A DNA stretch of 64,000 nt from Onchidella celtica (GCA_963931925.1 OZ007569.1:21093982-21157981); one strand, 5' to 3'. Positions 40,969-55,100 are shown, numbered from the stretch's first letter. Notes: generated by a model not told the origin, from the sequence alone. A program made the numbers and translations.

Positions 40969-42601
40969 CGGGTCCCCTGTAGTTACAATAGTACCGCTAA
41001 ACTTTCCCCTACTTCAAGGCTGTAGATCCATATCTACAGCTAGATCAATACATAGACTACTATTTTTCCGTATTTTCCTTGTTCAGTAGAATTGCAAATG
41101 GAAGCTTTGGCTATAGCGGCAAAACCAGCCCCCCTCCACCCCCACCCCACCGCAGTCATAATGGTTCATGTGCCAAATTACAGAGATGGATGGGTGATGG
41201 ATCCTCACAAGGAGGCGACTTTAGGCAGAGATGCCAACTAGTACGACTTCGCGTACTTGAGTACAATTTTTCACTGAAAATACGGGAATACGACTTTTGA
41301 CAAGGAAATATGTTTTTTCATTGTCGGGCCATCGAAACCACAAAATCCACGATGAGATCCTGATGCGAAGTACGAATTTGACGAAGGAAGTTCTAAGTTC
41401 TGGTCTTGGTTGCCCAGGCCGGAAGCGAGTGAATATAAATTATGCGAGGTAGCCCTGGTACGGTACCTTTGAGCAGCGTGGGACTGTGCCCACTCGGTGG
41501 GGGGGTAGGGAGGGTTGGGTGGGGATTAACATAGTGGGGACCTTCGCGGCCACAAGGCACATTCAGTCATTTTCCTTGAGAACAGTTTCTGGACTATTCG
41601 GCGCCCGCTTGTCTAGGGCTACTCACTTTGGTGTCCACCGGAGATGTTACGTGAATTATGGCAACCCAGTGCAAGTGGGGGAGTGAAGGTGAGATGGGGA
41701 CCGTCAGCTCACCTGGGTCAGATGTCTGTTGCGGTATTGGAGATGCCAGCGCATTTTTTTGAAGCAAAAAAAATCGCGTTTTTCGGAATATGGAAAGAAA
41801 GATTATAGAGGGCACTTGTGGAGGCAAGTGATGGCCAGATAGGACCATTGTTGCGTCCTCATGAACATTATATTATACACTATTGGAGGGAGGGGGCTAA
41901 GCTGAGGAAAATCAGCCAGACTCCCCAGCCCGGGCTTATTTTGATTAATAGACCTATGGAGATTTTGAAAATCCAGTGTTGGTATTATACATTAGGGTAA
42001 CATCTTTACCCTCATTTTCAGCACTTACCAAAGCCATAAAATGAATCAGCACCAAAAAAATGGGATAAAAGGCAGCAGAAAGTGACAATTTTAAGATTTC
42101 CATGCAAACAAAATGATGAAATTCAATCCAGTGGAGCTGGAAAACAATCTGCTGCTTAGGTGTTATGTTGAATAGGCATCTCCAACCATGGTAATAGAAA
42201 TAACTGTCAAGTACGTTTAAATACATATTTTTATTGTAATGTTCAGAAGTTCTTCACTAAATTCAACAAGTTAATGCCCCACTTTGCAATTCTTCACTGC
42301 TTGCAGTAAATATGCATCTTTGGATTTAAATCACACAAAATGGAAAGTTGCATTAACTTTTTTTTTTCTGTGATTCTTTTCCAATTTGCTTTAAACTTCA
42401 GTTGGTGTATTGCATCAGGGATCTGTTTTGCTACTTTTCAGAATGACACAGAGGTGCTGAACTGGCCCAGAAAACATTGAAAAATATACCAGAAAAGTGA
42501 CCGGTAAACATGTTGTGATATAAGAAGTTTTGAGGTAAAAGAAAGTGTAAATTTCATACCAAGTGAGTGTCTAGGCTTTCAAAGTCAAACTGAGGGCCAA
42601 T

Positions 42602-43166
42602 ATGTCGTGGTTTTCTGCTGTGACGGGAAAGGCTGAAGATTTCCTGAACAAACTTGACAAGTCAGCTGCGGATGTGCTTCACATGGAGGAGGCCAGTATT
42701 CAGAAAGTGAAAGCTCCACCTCCCCAAGAACCAACTCTTATTCAATCAACTATTGAAACTGCAACACCAGTTGCTGCCAGTGCTGCACAATCTTCAGCAA
42801 CACATCAGATCAACTACGGTGAGGTAGATAAATCCTCATCATTCGTCAGTGGTCCAGTTAAACTCCCATCTAAAACATCAGCTGTACTACCTGCTACAAA
42901 CGTATCAGCATCTTCAAATACCCAGAGCTCTAGTAAGACAGCAAAGAAGAAGAGCCCTGATGAAGCACTCTTTGATTTTCTGAACAGTAAAGACTCACTA
43001 GACTCCAACAAGCGACGCAGCAGTCAGCATCATTCTCGACAGTCAAGCACATCTTCCATCGTTTCCTCAACGTCGAGGGGGGCTAAATCTGAAAGTGGGG
43101 TGACCAATATTGTAGACATAACCTTTACACCACCAACTCCTTCAGCGACAACTGCCAGTGCTCCAG
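42602..43166 (+). CDS. GOLGA5: GOLGA5 coding exon 1
   Basis: This exon encodes residues 1-188, including DEALFDFLNSKDS, equivalent to human DDELLFDFLNSSQ. The donor is gtaggg. Much of the exon is low-complexity Ser/Thr. Confidence 0.93.
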
Positions 43167-46100
43167 GTAGGGGAATTTTTATCAGTTATTTAATTTATTG
43201 AAATCTTCACTTTTGGAGATAAGAGTGAGTCAGCCTTTATAAAGTAGATAATTATTGAGTATGTCTTACAGATAAAAAGATTTGTGATCAGAATGTTTCC
43301 ATCAACTATTTGAAGGCGAAAACAAAAGGTTATTTTATTGTTAATATTTCCCCTTTTAACATGAGGTTTCATCTTGCATTCTGCATACTTGTGATTTGTA
43401 ATCATTCATTTATTTATTTATGATCTCTTTAATTGCCACAGTGCTGACAGTCAAAGCTTCTCTAGTACCACATCGTCTAGAATTGAAAAAATATATATTA
43501 TACAGGTCTTCAGTATTTAGAATTTTTTAAACATTTGTGTGAAAAGCAAAACTACAGGAAAGAATCACAGTGTCAACAGGAGGTGATGCAATAGCCAGGC
43601 ATGTAATACAGATCATAAAATTGACCTAAAGGTGAAATTTTACCTAAATTTGTATAAAGCTGTCAGTAGATAATTCAGTTTAATCACTTCCTACACTATA
43701 GGTTTATACCAGAATACATGATGATGATGAAGGGAAATATTTTTGTTCAAAGTTTATCAAAAACATAATTAATTTCATGCATACTTGTAGTCATAAGATA
43801 AGCATCTAGGCTGAGGCAACATACAACATATATTGTTTTACTGTGTAACATGACAATATGTGAGTGTGCATGAGAAAACCCACAATAAGTCGGCAAAACT
43901 GATTTTGAGAAAAACGGCTTTGAAGTGAAAATATGGGTCCGACACAAACTTCCAACTTGGCTGTTGTTTAGGTAACCGTGGCATGTTACAGGGTAAACTG
44001 TAGATGAGCAGTGAACACTACTCACTATGACCTCTATAACGGCTTAGTTATTAGACTACGGTCTCCTAACAACAATCATTCCAATATTACTTGGTCAATT
44101 AGCTATTGCCACTTATAGGATTAAATGCCATTTTCTCAAAATCTTGTTTTAGGGGGGTCACTGACTTCAATTTATCAGAAATGTCTTGTCTTTTATTATA
44201 TGTACAGAACTCAAAATGTCATGTTGCCGACTTATTGTGGGTTTTCTCATGCACACTCACATATGTTAATCATTCTAATGGCACTGAACTGGACATGAAG
44301 AAAAAATTGGAAGGGCAAAAATATTGAAGAGCTACTTGTATTATTTCTTAGAGAGGGCTGTTACTAAGTGTTAGTTTAAGTTGCTCTGAAAACTTCCACA
44401 GAGAGATGAATAGTTTCTTGTTCATGATCAAAACAAGAAAAACATCAGGTACATATATAATATTTCAACCGGGACTGAGGAAACCGAGAATTTTTCAGTC
44501 ATTGTCATTCACATAGGACAGCCTTGTGAGTTGTCTGGTTTCTGTTATTTAATGAGAAAAGGTCAGTAATTTCCAAGCCCTGATGAGGTATTAAAGATCT
44601 TTCTTTGATTGTTATGACAGATGCCACTCCAGCACCAGTTGCAACAGGGACCACTGAAGCTAGTGGAGGTCAGGATAGCCCTACAAATTCACATGTGTCA
44701 GCTGATGTAGATGTGATTGCGGATGCCATGAAAGAAAGCCCAGTGGGCAGTGAACAGAGTGCTCCAGACAGTGACCCGGCAGAAGGAAGCAGTGATGTCA
44801 ACAGTCGTAAACTCTCATCACTGGAACTTGAGAACAGGCTTCTTCGCAATGAGGTTGCGTCTCTTAATGATGAAATGGCCACTCTTATCACTCGAGGAAA
44901 AGATTCTGAGACAGGTAAAAGAATTACTGGTGTGTTTATCTCTGTTCTCGACATGGTGATCTAATATATGAAGACTTTACTGTGAAACAAATCTTCTGTC
45001 CATGATGTTAAAATTAGTGAGCTTCTTATCTTCTCTGTTGACTTAGGATGTCTGATTATCTTTAAAAAAATCTGGAAATGAGGTGCAGTTCTGAGACTGC
45101 ACCTTTCATTCATGCTATTTGTAGTTTTTAGTTTTTTGGTAATTATGAATGTCTCTCAGGCTTGTCTTGAAAACACTGGCAAGATAGTCCATCAAAATTT
45201 TGTTAATCATTCATTCAAAGATTAAGATGTGTGGAAAAGTGGCTGATGTAGATATAACATTTTATAACTTGTGACAGAAAAGAAGCTAACAGAAGCGAAT
45301 CAGTTTGTGATGACCATAGATTGTAGTGAGGATTAGTATTCCTCAATCCAAAAGTGATCCTGCAAGAAGAGAATCGGTATATTATGGAAAGAAATATGGT
45401 CATTTATATGGGGGGACAAGGTGGTCTAGAGGCAAGGTGCTCGCCTCTCATGCCAAGGGTCCCGGGTTCTAAACCCGGGCAGTGCAGGCATGTTGGAAAG
45501 TGGATTTTTCTCATATTTTCTCAAGTCCCTGGTCCTATTGGGGGGTAGGATCGAGTAGTTCTTGGAAATTGGATTTTTCTCATATTTTCAAGTCCCTGGT
45601 CCTATTGGGGGGTAGGATCGAGTACCTAGTCTTCTCGGATAAGGACGAAAAAATTCGGAGGGCCCGTGTGCACGTTGCGCACGTTAAAGATACCTTGGCA
45701 GTTGGAAATCGTAAAGAGCAGGCCGAAAGGCCGCTGCCCGGGCAAAATTGAAATTAATAGATTAAAATTTATCCATATCATCTCCCCCCCCCCCCGTCAG
45801 AACAAGAAATAATAAAACAAGTAAAGTGAGGTGTAAATGCCAAGGGCAGCGAACCTCCTAAAATAAAGACCTCAAATCATTTATCTTTCTTTTTTTTTTT
45901 GTCATTTGATCTTTCATTGGATTAGGGGTTTGAGCGAAAAATTAATTTTCTCCAGGCCAAGCATTCAGTACAATGACCAGATTTAATAAATTTGAAGGTG
46001 AAACTGTGTGACTTATTGACAGAGATGTCAAAATCCAACATTAAATGAAAGGTTTAACTGGGAAGTTGATATTCAATCAATCTTACATCAGATTTATCAC

Positions 46101-49100
46101 ATTTATGTTACAGAATTAATGAAAGCCAAAGACAAACTGAAGGCTCAAGCGAATTCAGCATCAATGCATGACCAGCTGGTGAGAGAACTTCAAGCCAGGG
46201 AACAAGACTTGACAGAGGCACTGAAAGCTAAAGATGCCCAGTTGGCTGTTTTGCGAGTGCGGCTGGATGAAGCAGACAAAAGAGTGCAGAGCAAAGAGAA
46301 AACATTGGAAGAAGTTCGCCTGGAACGGGAAAGGTAGTGTTTAGACAATAAAGCCTTTCATTCAAGATTTATTTTTACCTGGTCCTCAAATATGTATCAT
46401 ATTATAAAGGAGGGTAAGGCCTCCAATGTAATTTTGAAAGGCTTTTAACTGCTGACGCTGAGCTTTAAATTCTACAAAATGTCTTTTTACACATAGAAAA
46501 GACGTAAGTGTACATGAGCATGTTTTAAAAGGTCTTGAAGTTCGCAATATTTTTAATACTTTCTTTGAATTTGAGCCACAACTGAGTTGTACAGAAGAGA
46601 GTGTTCCAACATGTTGAGCCCTAAAAAAATTACCCATTTTTTTTAAAAGTAGAATTAAACACTATGGCAGGAAGTTTCATTCTGTGCCTCAGTGTACACA
46701 TTGCTCATTGAAACGTAACTTTGGAAATGATATATTCCCCCATGTCAGCAGGGCAGCACTTGGTAATAGTAATAAAGATAGATAAGGCCATGATGTTTGA
46801 AAGCTTTACTGTAAGTGGCATTATACATTAGGTATTTTACCATTTCATTCAATAAATAGCCTGAATTCAGCAGGTATGTAATTCTCCAACTTTTTTGTTA
46901 AACAAAAAAGGTATATAAAACCAATCTATTTAATCTGTTCCATTAATTCAAAAGTGGACGTATGCACCCTTGAAACCCCCTCCTGTCTCCCCGTGTACAC
47001 TTTTCATAGGTTGGTGTCACACCCATCCTTCCTCCCGCCCCCTCCAAGTATAGTTGCTTACTGGTTGGCTCCAAACCTCATTGTATCGTGTGTGCACTCC
47101 TGTTCTTTCCGTCACAGAATCCTGAAGGACCATACAGACTCTTCTGGGGTACACAGTCAGACATTGGATACGATGAAAGAGAAGCTGGAGGAGGTAGAAG
47201 CAGTACTGAGGAGAGAACAGTCAGCTCACAAGCAGGCACAGGTTAGGCCAGGGGTATCACATTGATAAGCAGCCTTACCCAATACCATGTAGACGTACCA
47301 GGTACGGCATACTAAAACTGCTCTACAAATGCTTTGTATTCAAAGCTAAGGGCGAGTACGGGCGAAATTCTGAATCAGCATTGAATTTTACGCATACTTG
47401 ATTCCAGTGTTTGGAAATTTCTTCACTGCTAGCGCTTCACCAGAGCAAATAATCTTCAATCAGTTGCGTTCCTCTCGTCACTGTCGTCTTGATCGTAACT
47501 TTGTAAACAAGCTCACAATGGCCTCAGGGAGTGGAAAAAGAGAAAGAATATCGCTGTTTGAGCTAGATGTAGTGAGACAGAGTGATAGCGAAGACAATTT
47601 TTCTCAGATTCTGGGTCTGAGTATATTTTGTCATGGGGAGAGGAGTCAGATTCTTCTGACAGTGACTCCAGACCTACGACATCGAAGGGTGCCCATCTGC
47701 AAGCTGCTTGATGTAGTACTAGTACTAGTGGTGCCAGTGTTAGTTCTAGCACTAGTAAAGGCAAGGGTAAAGGTGTGAAAAGAACAGTGATCACTGATAA
47801 AACTATGAAGGTGCCAGCCAAGAAATCTAGATCTAGGGGTGTCCCTCTCAACCTGGCCTGTGCCTTGGCCGATGCTTCGAGGTTTATCACACCATGAAAA
47901 CCTTCTAGACTGATCTTTTTTTCATAGACAGTTGATGAGACATTGCTGATTGTGTTTATGGACATGTTTCAAAGTGCCTGTGAGATCATAATTTCATATT
48001 ACAGTGTGTTCAATGAAGACAAACACAAAAATTGTTTTTCATTTTTTTTTTTTTTGGTTGAAAATTTTCACATAGTTTCATATATTGTGACCTTGGATAT
48101 TGCTTGGCAATGTTTAGAAACTGCATTTGATTTCCTTTCAGAAAATGTATACTTTTGTGGGGATCACACCTGTCACCTGTGGGCATCTCCATTTTTGAAG
48201 TTTGCCTTCGCGCTTGAGGACACAAAGGTGTTCCATTGGCTGTGATCTTCACATTTCTGACTTATCTCTTGCACTGATAAGTTGCTGACATCCTTGATGT
48301 TTGCTATCATATGTGATTGATAACTGTACAAATAAACTGATGACAGTCAATTTTAAAACACAACCCTAAAAACCACTCGCGTGCTGTTGTAAGGGCTAAC
48401 CAAAATAGCTAAAACACCTGTTGTACGCAGGAATGCAAAAACATGTCGTAGGGAAAGGGTTAATGAAAATTCAAATAATACCAATAACTTCAACATGGTC
48501 ACATGAATACTTTTATTGGATTATGAAATAAAGTTACACGCCTTATGTCTTTGGTATCTGCAGGCATTTAAGAGCAGTGAATAAAATTGGACATAACACA
48601 TTCTGGTTGATAACCCTTAATATGAAAATCCCAGAAAGAATTCTATACCATTAATATTCTTACTTACAGTAAAACATCCAGATTAACCAGATCAGATTTG
48701 AAATAAAAACTTTCAGGCCTCCACAAAGACTGTCAGATTGCATACTACTACTAGTATAATTCCATTATTTTCAATCCCCATTAGAATTAAGCAGGCCTTT
48801 TGATTTCAGAACAAAGGAATTTCCTTAGCAGATCCTGAAATCTGCAAATCGAGGATGGTTCTAGATCAGAAAGAGGCTGGGATAAGGGACTGTTTTAGGA
48901 GAGAGATTGATTAACTGGCTGACATGAAAAGTGATACATCATTTCACTCAGTCATGTCACTGGGTTTTCCAATGATTGAGTCCTCTGTGTATCAGATAGT
49001 TATCATGCCGGTTTTGATGCTGTGTTTAGTGTCCTCTTTGGTGCCCTTAAATTTCATAGTGTTGATTGAAAGTTCGGGTGAATGAGGAACTCCAGTAGAT

Positions 49101-52100
49101 TTTACTTCTACCTGTCACATAATTAAGGCATTTGAAAGTACTGGATTTACACAATAATTGATTTTTAACCCCACAGTGGAGAAATTCTTACAGTGAATGG
49201 CAAGGTTCTATCTCCACTTTTTGGCTGAAAAGAGTTACACACTGCTTCTACAGGCCTTCTTGATTGTGTGTCAAAAGCATCAAGTGGATTCAGTGTGTAA
49301 ATTACAAGTATTACTAAAAAGAAAAAAGGACATATCATAAAATGCTATGAACACATGAAACTTTAATCATCAATTTCTCAAAAGTTGCCCCAAATGAGTT
49401 AGAACCTTGTCATATTAAGGTCACAATCTTATAGTGCTTCTTTAATTTGTATTTTATATATTTTTTTCTGTCTATTTTTGTTTGAGAATTTGCATATCTT
49501 CCTTTGTGAAGTTTGTACAGATTTGATGTATTTTCTTCATGATAGAGAGAGGCAGAGGAGAGGCAGAGTCGACTTGAGCAAGAACAACAATCAATGGCGG
49601 AAGCTTTGACGGCTGCAGAGAAGAAATTGAGTGATGAAAGAGGTAATGCTAGTCTTAAACAAAGATAGTTATTTAGCTTGATATTTTTGATGCCAGTGAA
49701 GACTTACTATTAATTTAATAACTCATCAACAGAAAGCAAAAATTATTTATTGGACCTGTGATCTGTTCTTCATGCTGTGCCAGCATTGAAATAATTTTAT
49801 CTCATGGATTTTTACAAGCATTATTAAATATCTTTACCCAACTACAGGTGAGCAATGGAGATTTATAGGCTGGGTGCTAAGGTCAGTGGTGGCTGTGAAA
49901 AATGTTTGATTGCTCTGAGATTGGTTTGACACCACAGACTAATAAAATACCCAGTCTGGATGATCCCATTGTGTGACGTCACAAAACAGCGAAAGGTCAT
50001 GAAACATCTGCACATTAGGTTTACGCTAACGACCGACGCTTCAGCATAGCTACAATTTTGAATGACACCATTTTGACGCGCCTACTGAACGCGGAAGTTT
50101 GGTTCCGCACCAAGAAATTAATATATGTACAACCAATCTTGACAAATAAAAAGAAATTTCTACTGCAGATAGAACTAGAAAAAAGTAGAATCGGAATTTT
50201 CCCGAGCGGCGGCCATGTTGATTATACGGCCGCCGCTCGGGAAATTCCGTAAAAAACGACACAGCCCGAAGCTCGTGTTTCCAGTCTGGTTAATTTATTA
50301 GTCTGTTTGACACCAATGAAAGGAAACAACTTCTTCATGGAGAATCCTATAGGTAACTTGGGCAGTTAGTCTTATTTAAAAGTGGTAAATAACTACATTC
50401 AATCAACCCTTTTCCTAATTTATTTTGTCCATTTCAGCCAAGATCACAGACCTGAGTGTTCAGCTCAAAGCAGCAAAAGCTGGTGCAGATTCAGCCAGGA
50501 AAGAGTTGACAGAATACAAAGACAAGGCAGCAAGGATATTACAGGTGAGTCCATTGATATCCACAGACATTCTGCACGTACTCATTGAGACCTGTGTATA
50601 AAGCCATATATCGTCACTGCTGTAGAATAATAGCATATGTCAGACTTATGCCAAAAGGCAACTGACAGTTCATTGCATAACTGAGTAAGTGGGCTATGAG
50701 ATATTTTAGAAAAAGAAATGCGCCAGTACGAAAATGTATTAATCCAATAGAGTCGCCAAATGACAGGAAAAGAAACAGTTTTTTCTTAATACCTCAAAAG
50801 TGACTTAAGCCATTAGCGTAAAGCATTGACAGTATGCGCATCAGCATTCTGAATATACTAAATTAAATCTTGGTATAAAATCATTTATGTACACTGATCT
50901 CTTCCTTGGTATACATGCCCTCCTCTTAGTTCATCTTGTCAGATTACTCTTAGATATTCCAAGGTACATATCTGTTTACATCTATGGACATACAGTCATA
51001 TTGCTTGGCTACATTCTCAAAGTGGGACTAATGAAGTTGTGCTTTTTCTGTGGTTTTTACATCATGGAAAGCTTTGAAGACATTTTGTCACCAGAACGTT
51101 GTTGCATCACAAATTTGCACAGCTGTTTTTTGTCTGTCCACCATTGCGAAGTTCATTACTTGAAGTTTATAGAGTTGCTCGACATCCGGGTCATGGTGGC
51201 CTAGAGGCAAGGCGCTCGCCTCTCATGCCAGAGAGACTGGGCTCGATCCCCAGTGGGTGCAGACATCTTGGAATTTTTTCCGGGGGAAAAAAATTCCTAT
51301 CCCTGATCCTATGGTAGGTAGGATTGAGTACCCAGTCTTCTCAGGTGAGGACGAAAACTTGGAGGGCCTGTGTGCACATTGCGTACGTTAAAGATACCTT
51401 GAAAGTTAAAAGTCAAGAAGAGCAGGCCAAACAAGGCAGAATTCTAAAAAAACTAATCCCTACCACAAAAACACACAGAAACAAGAAAAATAAAAATGAG
51501 AAAAGCGAGGTGTAAATGCCAATGATAGTGAACCTACAAAATTTATTTGTCGTTCGTCCATCGCAGGCGATGAGGACCACTGACATCCCTCTATGATAGG
51601 GTTGGGACTGGGTGTGTCCGGAGATGGCTGGTGAGTCCAATCCGGGCACGGAAGTGTTTCCCATACACTGGGCAGGCGTGGGGGGTGGCTGGAGTGGATG
51701 TGCTAGCCGCTCTCTCTTTTCGGTGGCGTCGCTTTCTTTCAGCCTCTGCTGTCCGTTTCTTTTCGGCTGACTTGATGCCCCTGGTGATCAGTCCGCGCCA
51801 GGTGGAGCGATCTAGCACCGCTGACTCCCAGGACGTGTGATCTATGTCTAGTGACTTCAGGGAGAACCTACAAAATAAAGTCCTAAAAAATAACAACGAA
51901 AATAGTTGCTTGACGTCCTGGCTACATATTTCAGTCTGCTTATGCTTTTATCCACAGTCTAAAGAGAAGTTGATTGCCAGTATGAGGGATGGCTCTAACA
52001 TGTCTGGGAATGTTGGGGGAGTGTCCATGCTTGAACATGAGTCCATGAGACAGGAGAGAGATATGGCACGTGAAGAGCTGCAGCAATCAAAACTAACAGT

Positions 52101-55100
52101 AGAGAACTTACGAGCAGAACTGCAGGTCAGTATAATCCGATCTAGGATGTGTTTGTAATAAACTGTTGTTTGGGTTGGGCTTTTCTCAAAATGACAGGGT
52201 CAGGGGAATCAACACATTTTGCTAATGTCTAAATGTGAAATTTGATAGCCACAAAAATTAAATCCTTCGAGATGAACAAACATATCAAATGTCTAGGATA
52301 CCTGAAATTAAAGTGCAGGCTTAAATATCATTTCAATTACCCCAAAGCTAACATTTTGATTAACCTTTACGTGCCGCAGCACTCAACTGTTGTTTGCCCT
52401 CCACCGCCATTTTGCACTGCAATGATCAGATGCTCCTCTGCCCCATGCTTTACCTTTTGCTAATTGGAGGGTGACCCTTTTATCCCTTTAGGAGCAACTA
52501 ATGTAACTGAGAATATATCCTGTGCCAGTATATATGCTAGAGTTGGTATGGTAGAAAGCTCAGTCTGGTCTTTTCATTGGCACAAGATGTGTTAGAAATG
52601 CTTCAGTGTATCAAAGTTGTGAGTTTCTAAAACTACCACAGAATTGCATGGGTGCAGGGAATGCTGTGACTTCCTGTCCGATCTATACTGGGAATGAACT
52701 GCAGTAGCAAGCCTTGGTGCATAAAGGTTGAACAACCACTTGAGTCTAAACCAGGAGCTTCGTGCCACCATTTTTGTTGAGAAAATATGATAAAAAAACA
52801 GAAAATCTGTGGGGTTGCAGCAAGGCTTGAAGCAAAGTCAAAATATGGGGAAAAGAAAAAGTTGTATGTAGCAAAGCCTCGCTAAAGAAGTAATGTAGTA
52901 ACAAACAATCAAATGCAAAGGATTTCCTTTCCTAGTATTTCTTATGGAAGGCTTTGTTACAAGCAACTTTTTCTTCTTGCCATGTTTTGACATTCTCATT
53001 CAGAACTTTGTTGGTAACGTGGAACATGATTATGTTTTAGGATGTGGAGAGCCAACTACAGCAGGAAAGTGACACATCACAGGAGACCATCCGATCACTG
53101 GAAGATTCACTGAGAGAAGAGAAGAGGAAGAAGGAGGATGCAGAGCAGGAACTTTACAAACAGAAACAGGTGAGATAGTAAGATAGACATTTCTGTCTGC
53201 AGCATGTAAGTGTTGGAGATTGGCAGACATTTCTGTCCACAGTAATAAATTGATCCTTGATTTTTACCGGACCATTTGCACTCTGTAGCCAAATGAGGTT
53301 TGTTTTGAATTTTTTTTTTTTTTTTTTACAGTTAGGGCTAGGATTATTTTGAATTAAATGGTTAAAATCTTTTTGTTGGTGACATAACCACATTACTTTT
53401 TTTTAGAAATTGGCCAGAAGTAGATAACAAAAATCCCATTGTTAATATTTTGGCTGCAAAGCCCAAATATATCTCATGTTTTTTTTATCTAGTCATAGAA
53501 TTTCTTCTGCCATATTGCAGGAGCTGCAGTACACCTTAGAGGAGCTACACAAACAGAAATCATCATTCCAGAGTCGAGTAAATGACAGGGAGTCAGAAAT
53601 TGAAAAGTTGAGGAATCAGGTTGGTAATGTGGATAAACATCTGTATAAAATTTTCTGTTATGATGGAAAGAAGTAAAGACAGTTGATGGTGTGTGTAAGT
53701 GCGCATAGGAAATTTTATATCAGCCATCTTTTCCTCAACTTGCTGTAATAAATTTTTGTCCCATCATCAGCCTCAAATATCTCCAAACATCATTAAAAAT
53801 AGATGAGATTTTTTGCAGCTGCAGTTGTTTGAAAATGACTACTATTTAAGAGAAATTTGTACTACATTAATATGAGGTAACCTTTTATGCCATAACATGT
53901 AGAACATCACAGGCTAATCACGAAAGTCATATGAGTGACAAGTGCTCCAGTACCCTGGTGGTAGAGCCCAAATTTAAATCACCATTAGGCTAGGGGAAGG
54001 AAAACAGTTTTGTTCTGAGAGAAGAAAAAGTAGTTTCTGTTGCCAGTGATAGGAAATTAATTATGGGGACTGTGGATGTGCAAGTTTTTGAATCATGAAA
54101 AATTTAAATTACAAATTTAACCCTGTAGGCCCTGCCCCCATTTCTGCTTGTGGGAAATTCTGATTTTGTGAGAATTAGTTCTTTGGGACATAATTAAGGG
54201 ATTTTTGAGAACATTTGGTTGTTTTAGTGTAAGTTGTAGAAATGACTAAACAAACAACTTTTTTCACCTTGAGTCCTTGTGGGAAATGCAGCTGAATGAT
54301 AGATTTCTGTCCATCACTGGTGATTCGTGGGCCGAGAGGGTTAAAAGTTGCTTGCTTGGGATCAATGGACATGACTTAATCTTGCTGTTTCTATCTGGGT
54401 CACAGTTGATGACTAAGAGTATCAGCAGTAGCTCAGAGAGTGAGCTAGAATCTCGTGTGCGCTCACTGACTGAAAGTTTGATACAGAAACAGACAGTGCT
54501 GGAAGCTCTGAGCACAGAGAAAAATTCATTGGTCTTGCAGCTGGAGAGAATAGAGGTACATCTAGTTTTTGTTCTGTGGACTTTGTGATGAGTTAGATGT
54601 CTATCTGTGCCTTATCAAAAGAGATCAAGTGTGGTATCGTCAACATTCTATGTGGGTGGTTGGTGGGTGCTTCTGGTAGGGTCTTCTGTTATATTCTGTG
54701 CATGATCTTGCTTCTTCCTGGCATGATGTTGCCGTTATCATGTCAACTTGGTTTCTCCAAACTCAAAGTCAATCTACATTCTGTTAATGCCATTCTATAA
54801 AAATTGAGGTTCAAGATGTAATCATAATGATTTGCAAGTGGAATGTGATGTCAGAATTGAGGGAAAAAATAGAATCATATCACAAATGCTGAGCAAGAGC
54901 ACTGAGGTGTAATATTTACATCAGAAATATGGAGTACAAATCAGCAATGTAAAAGTATTTTTGTTGTGTAAATTTAAGCAAAAGCTCAATCACAAATATG
55001 GAAAGATGTGAGCAATGTTAATGAAACATTCCAGCTTTGTCAGGCTTTTAATTCTCCGTCGGAAACGTTATGAAATTTAAAATTGCTTTGTTGTTTTTTT

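Larger units (their letters stand above)
39768..42601. promoter_or_regulatory. Divergent intergenic region between DPH6 and GOLGA5
   Basis: 2.8 kb separates two start codons pointing away from each other, so it must hold both promoters and 5' UTRs. No TATA box or CpG island could be assigned by eye. A Merlin-like transposase fragment occupies its middle. A possible 5' UTR exon start for GOLGA5 is the tttcag at about 42442. The golgin start context (ccaatATGT) has A at -3. Confidence 0.5.

Noticed and set aside
45412-45485. Functional tRNA gene
   Set aside because: A and B boxes are present but the acceptor stem does not pair and the sequence continues into a SINE body shared with the copy at 51191.
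51591-51896. C2H2 zinc-finger gene on the minus strand
   Set aside because: The flanking 13 bp duplication and the WESAVLDRSTWR context show a LINE tail; the first codons are SINE and intron sequence.
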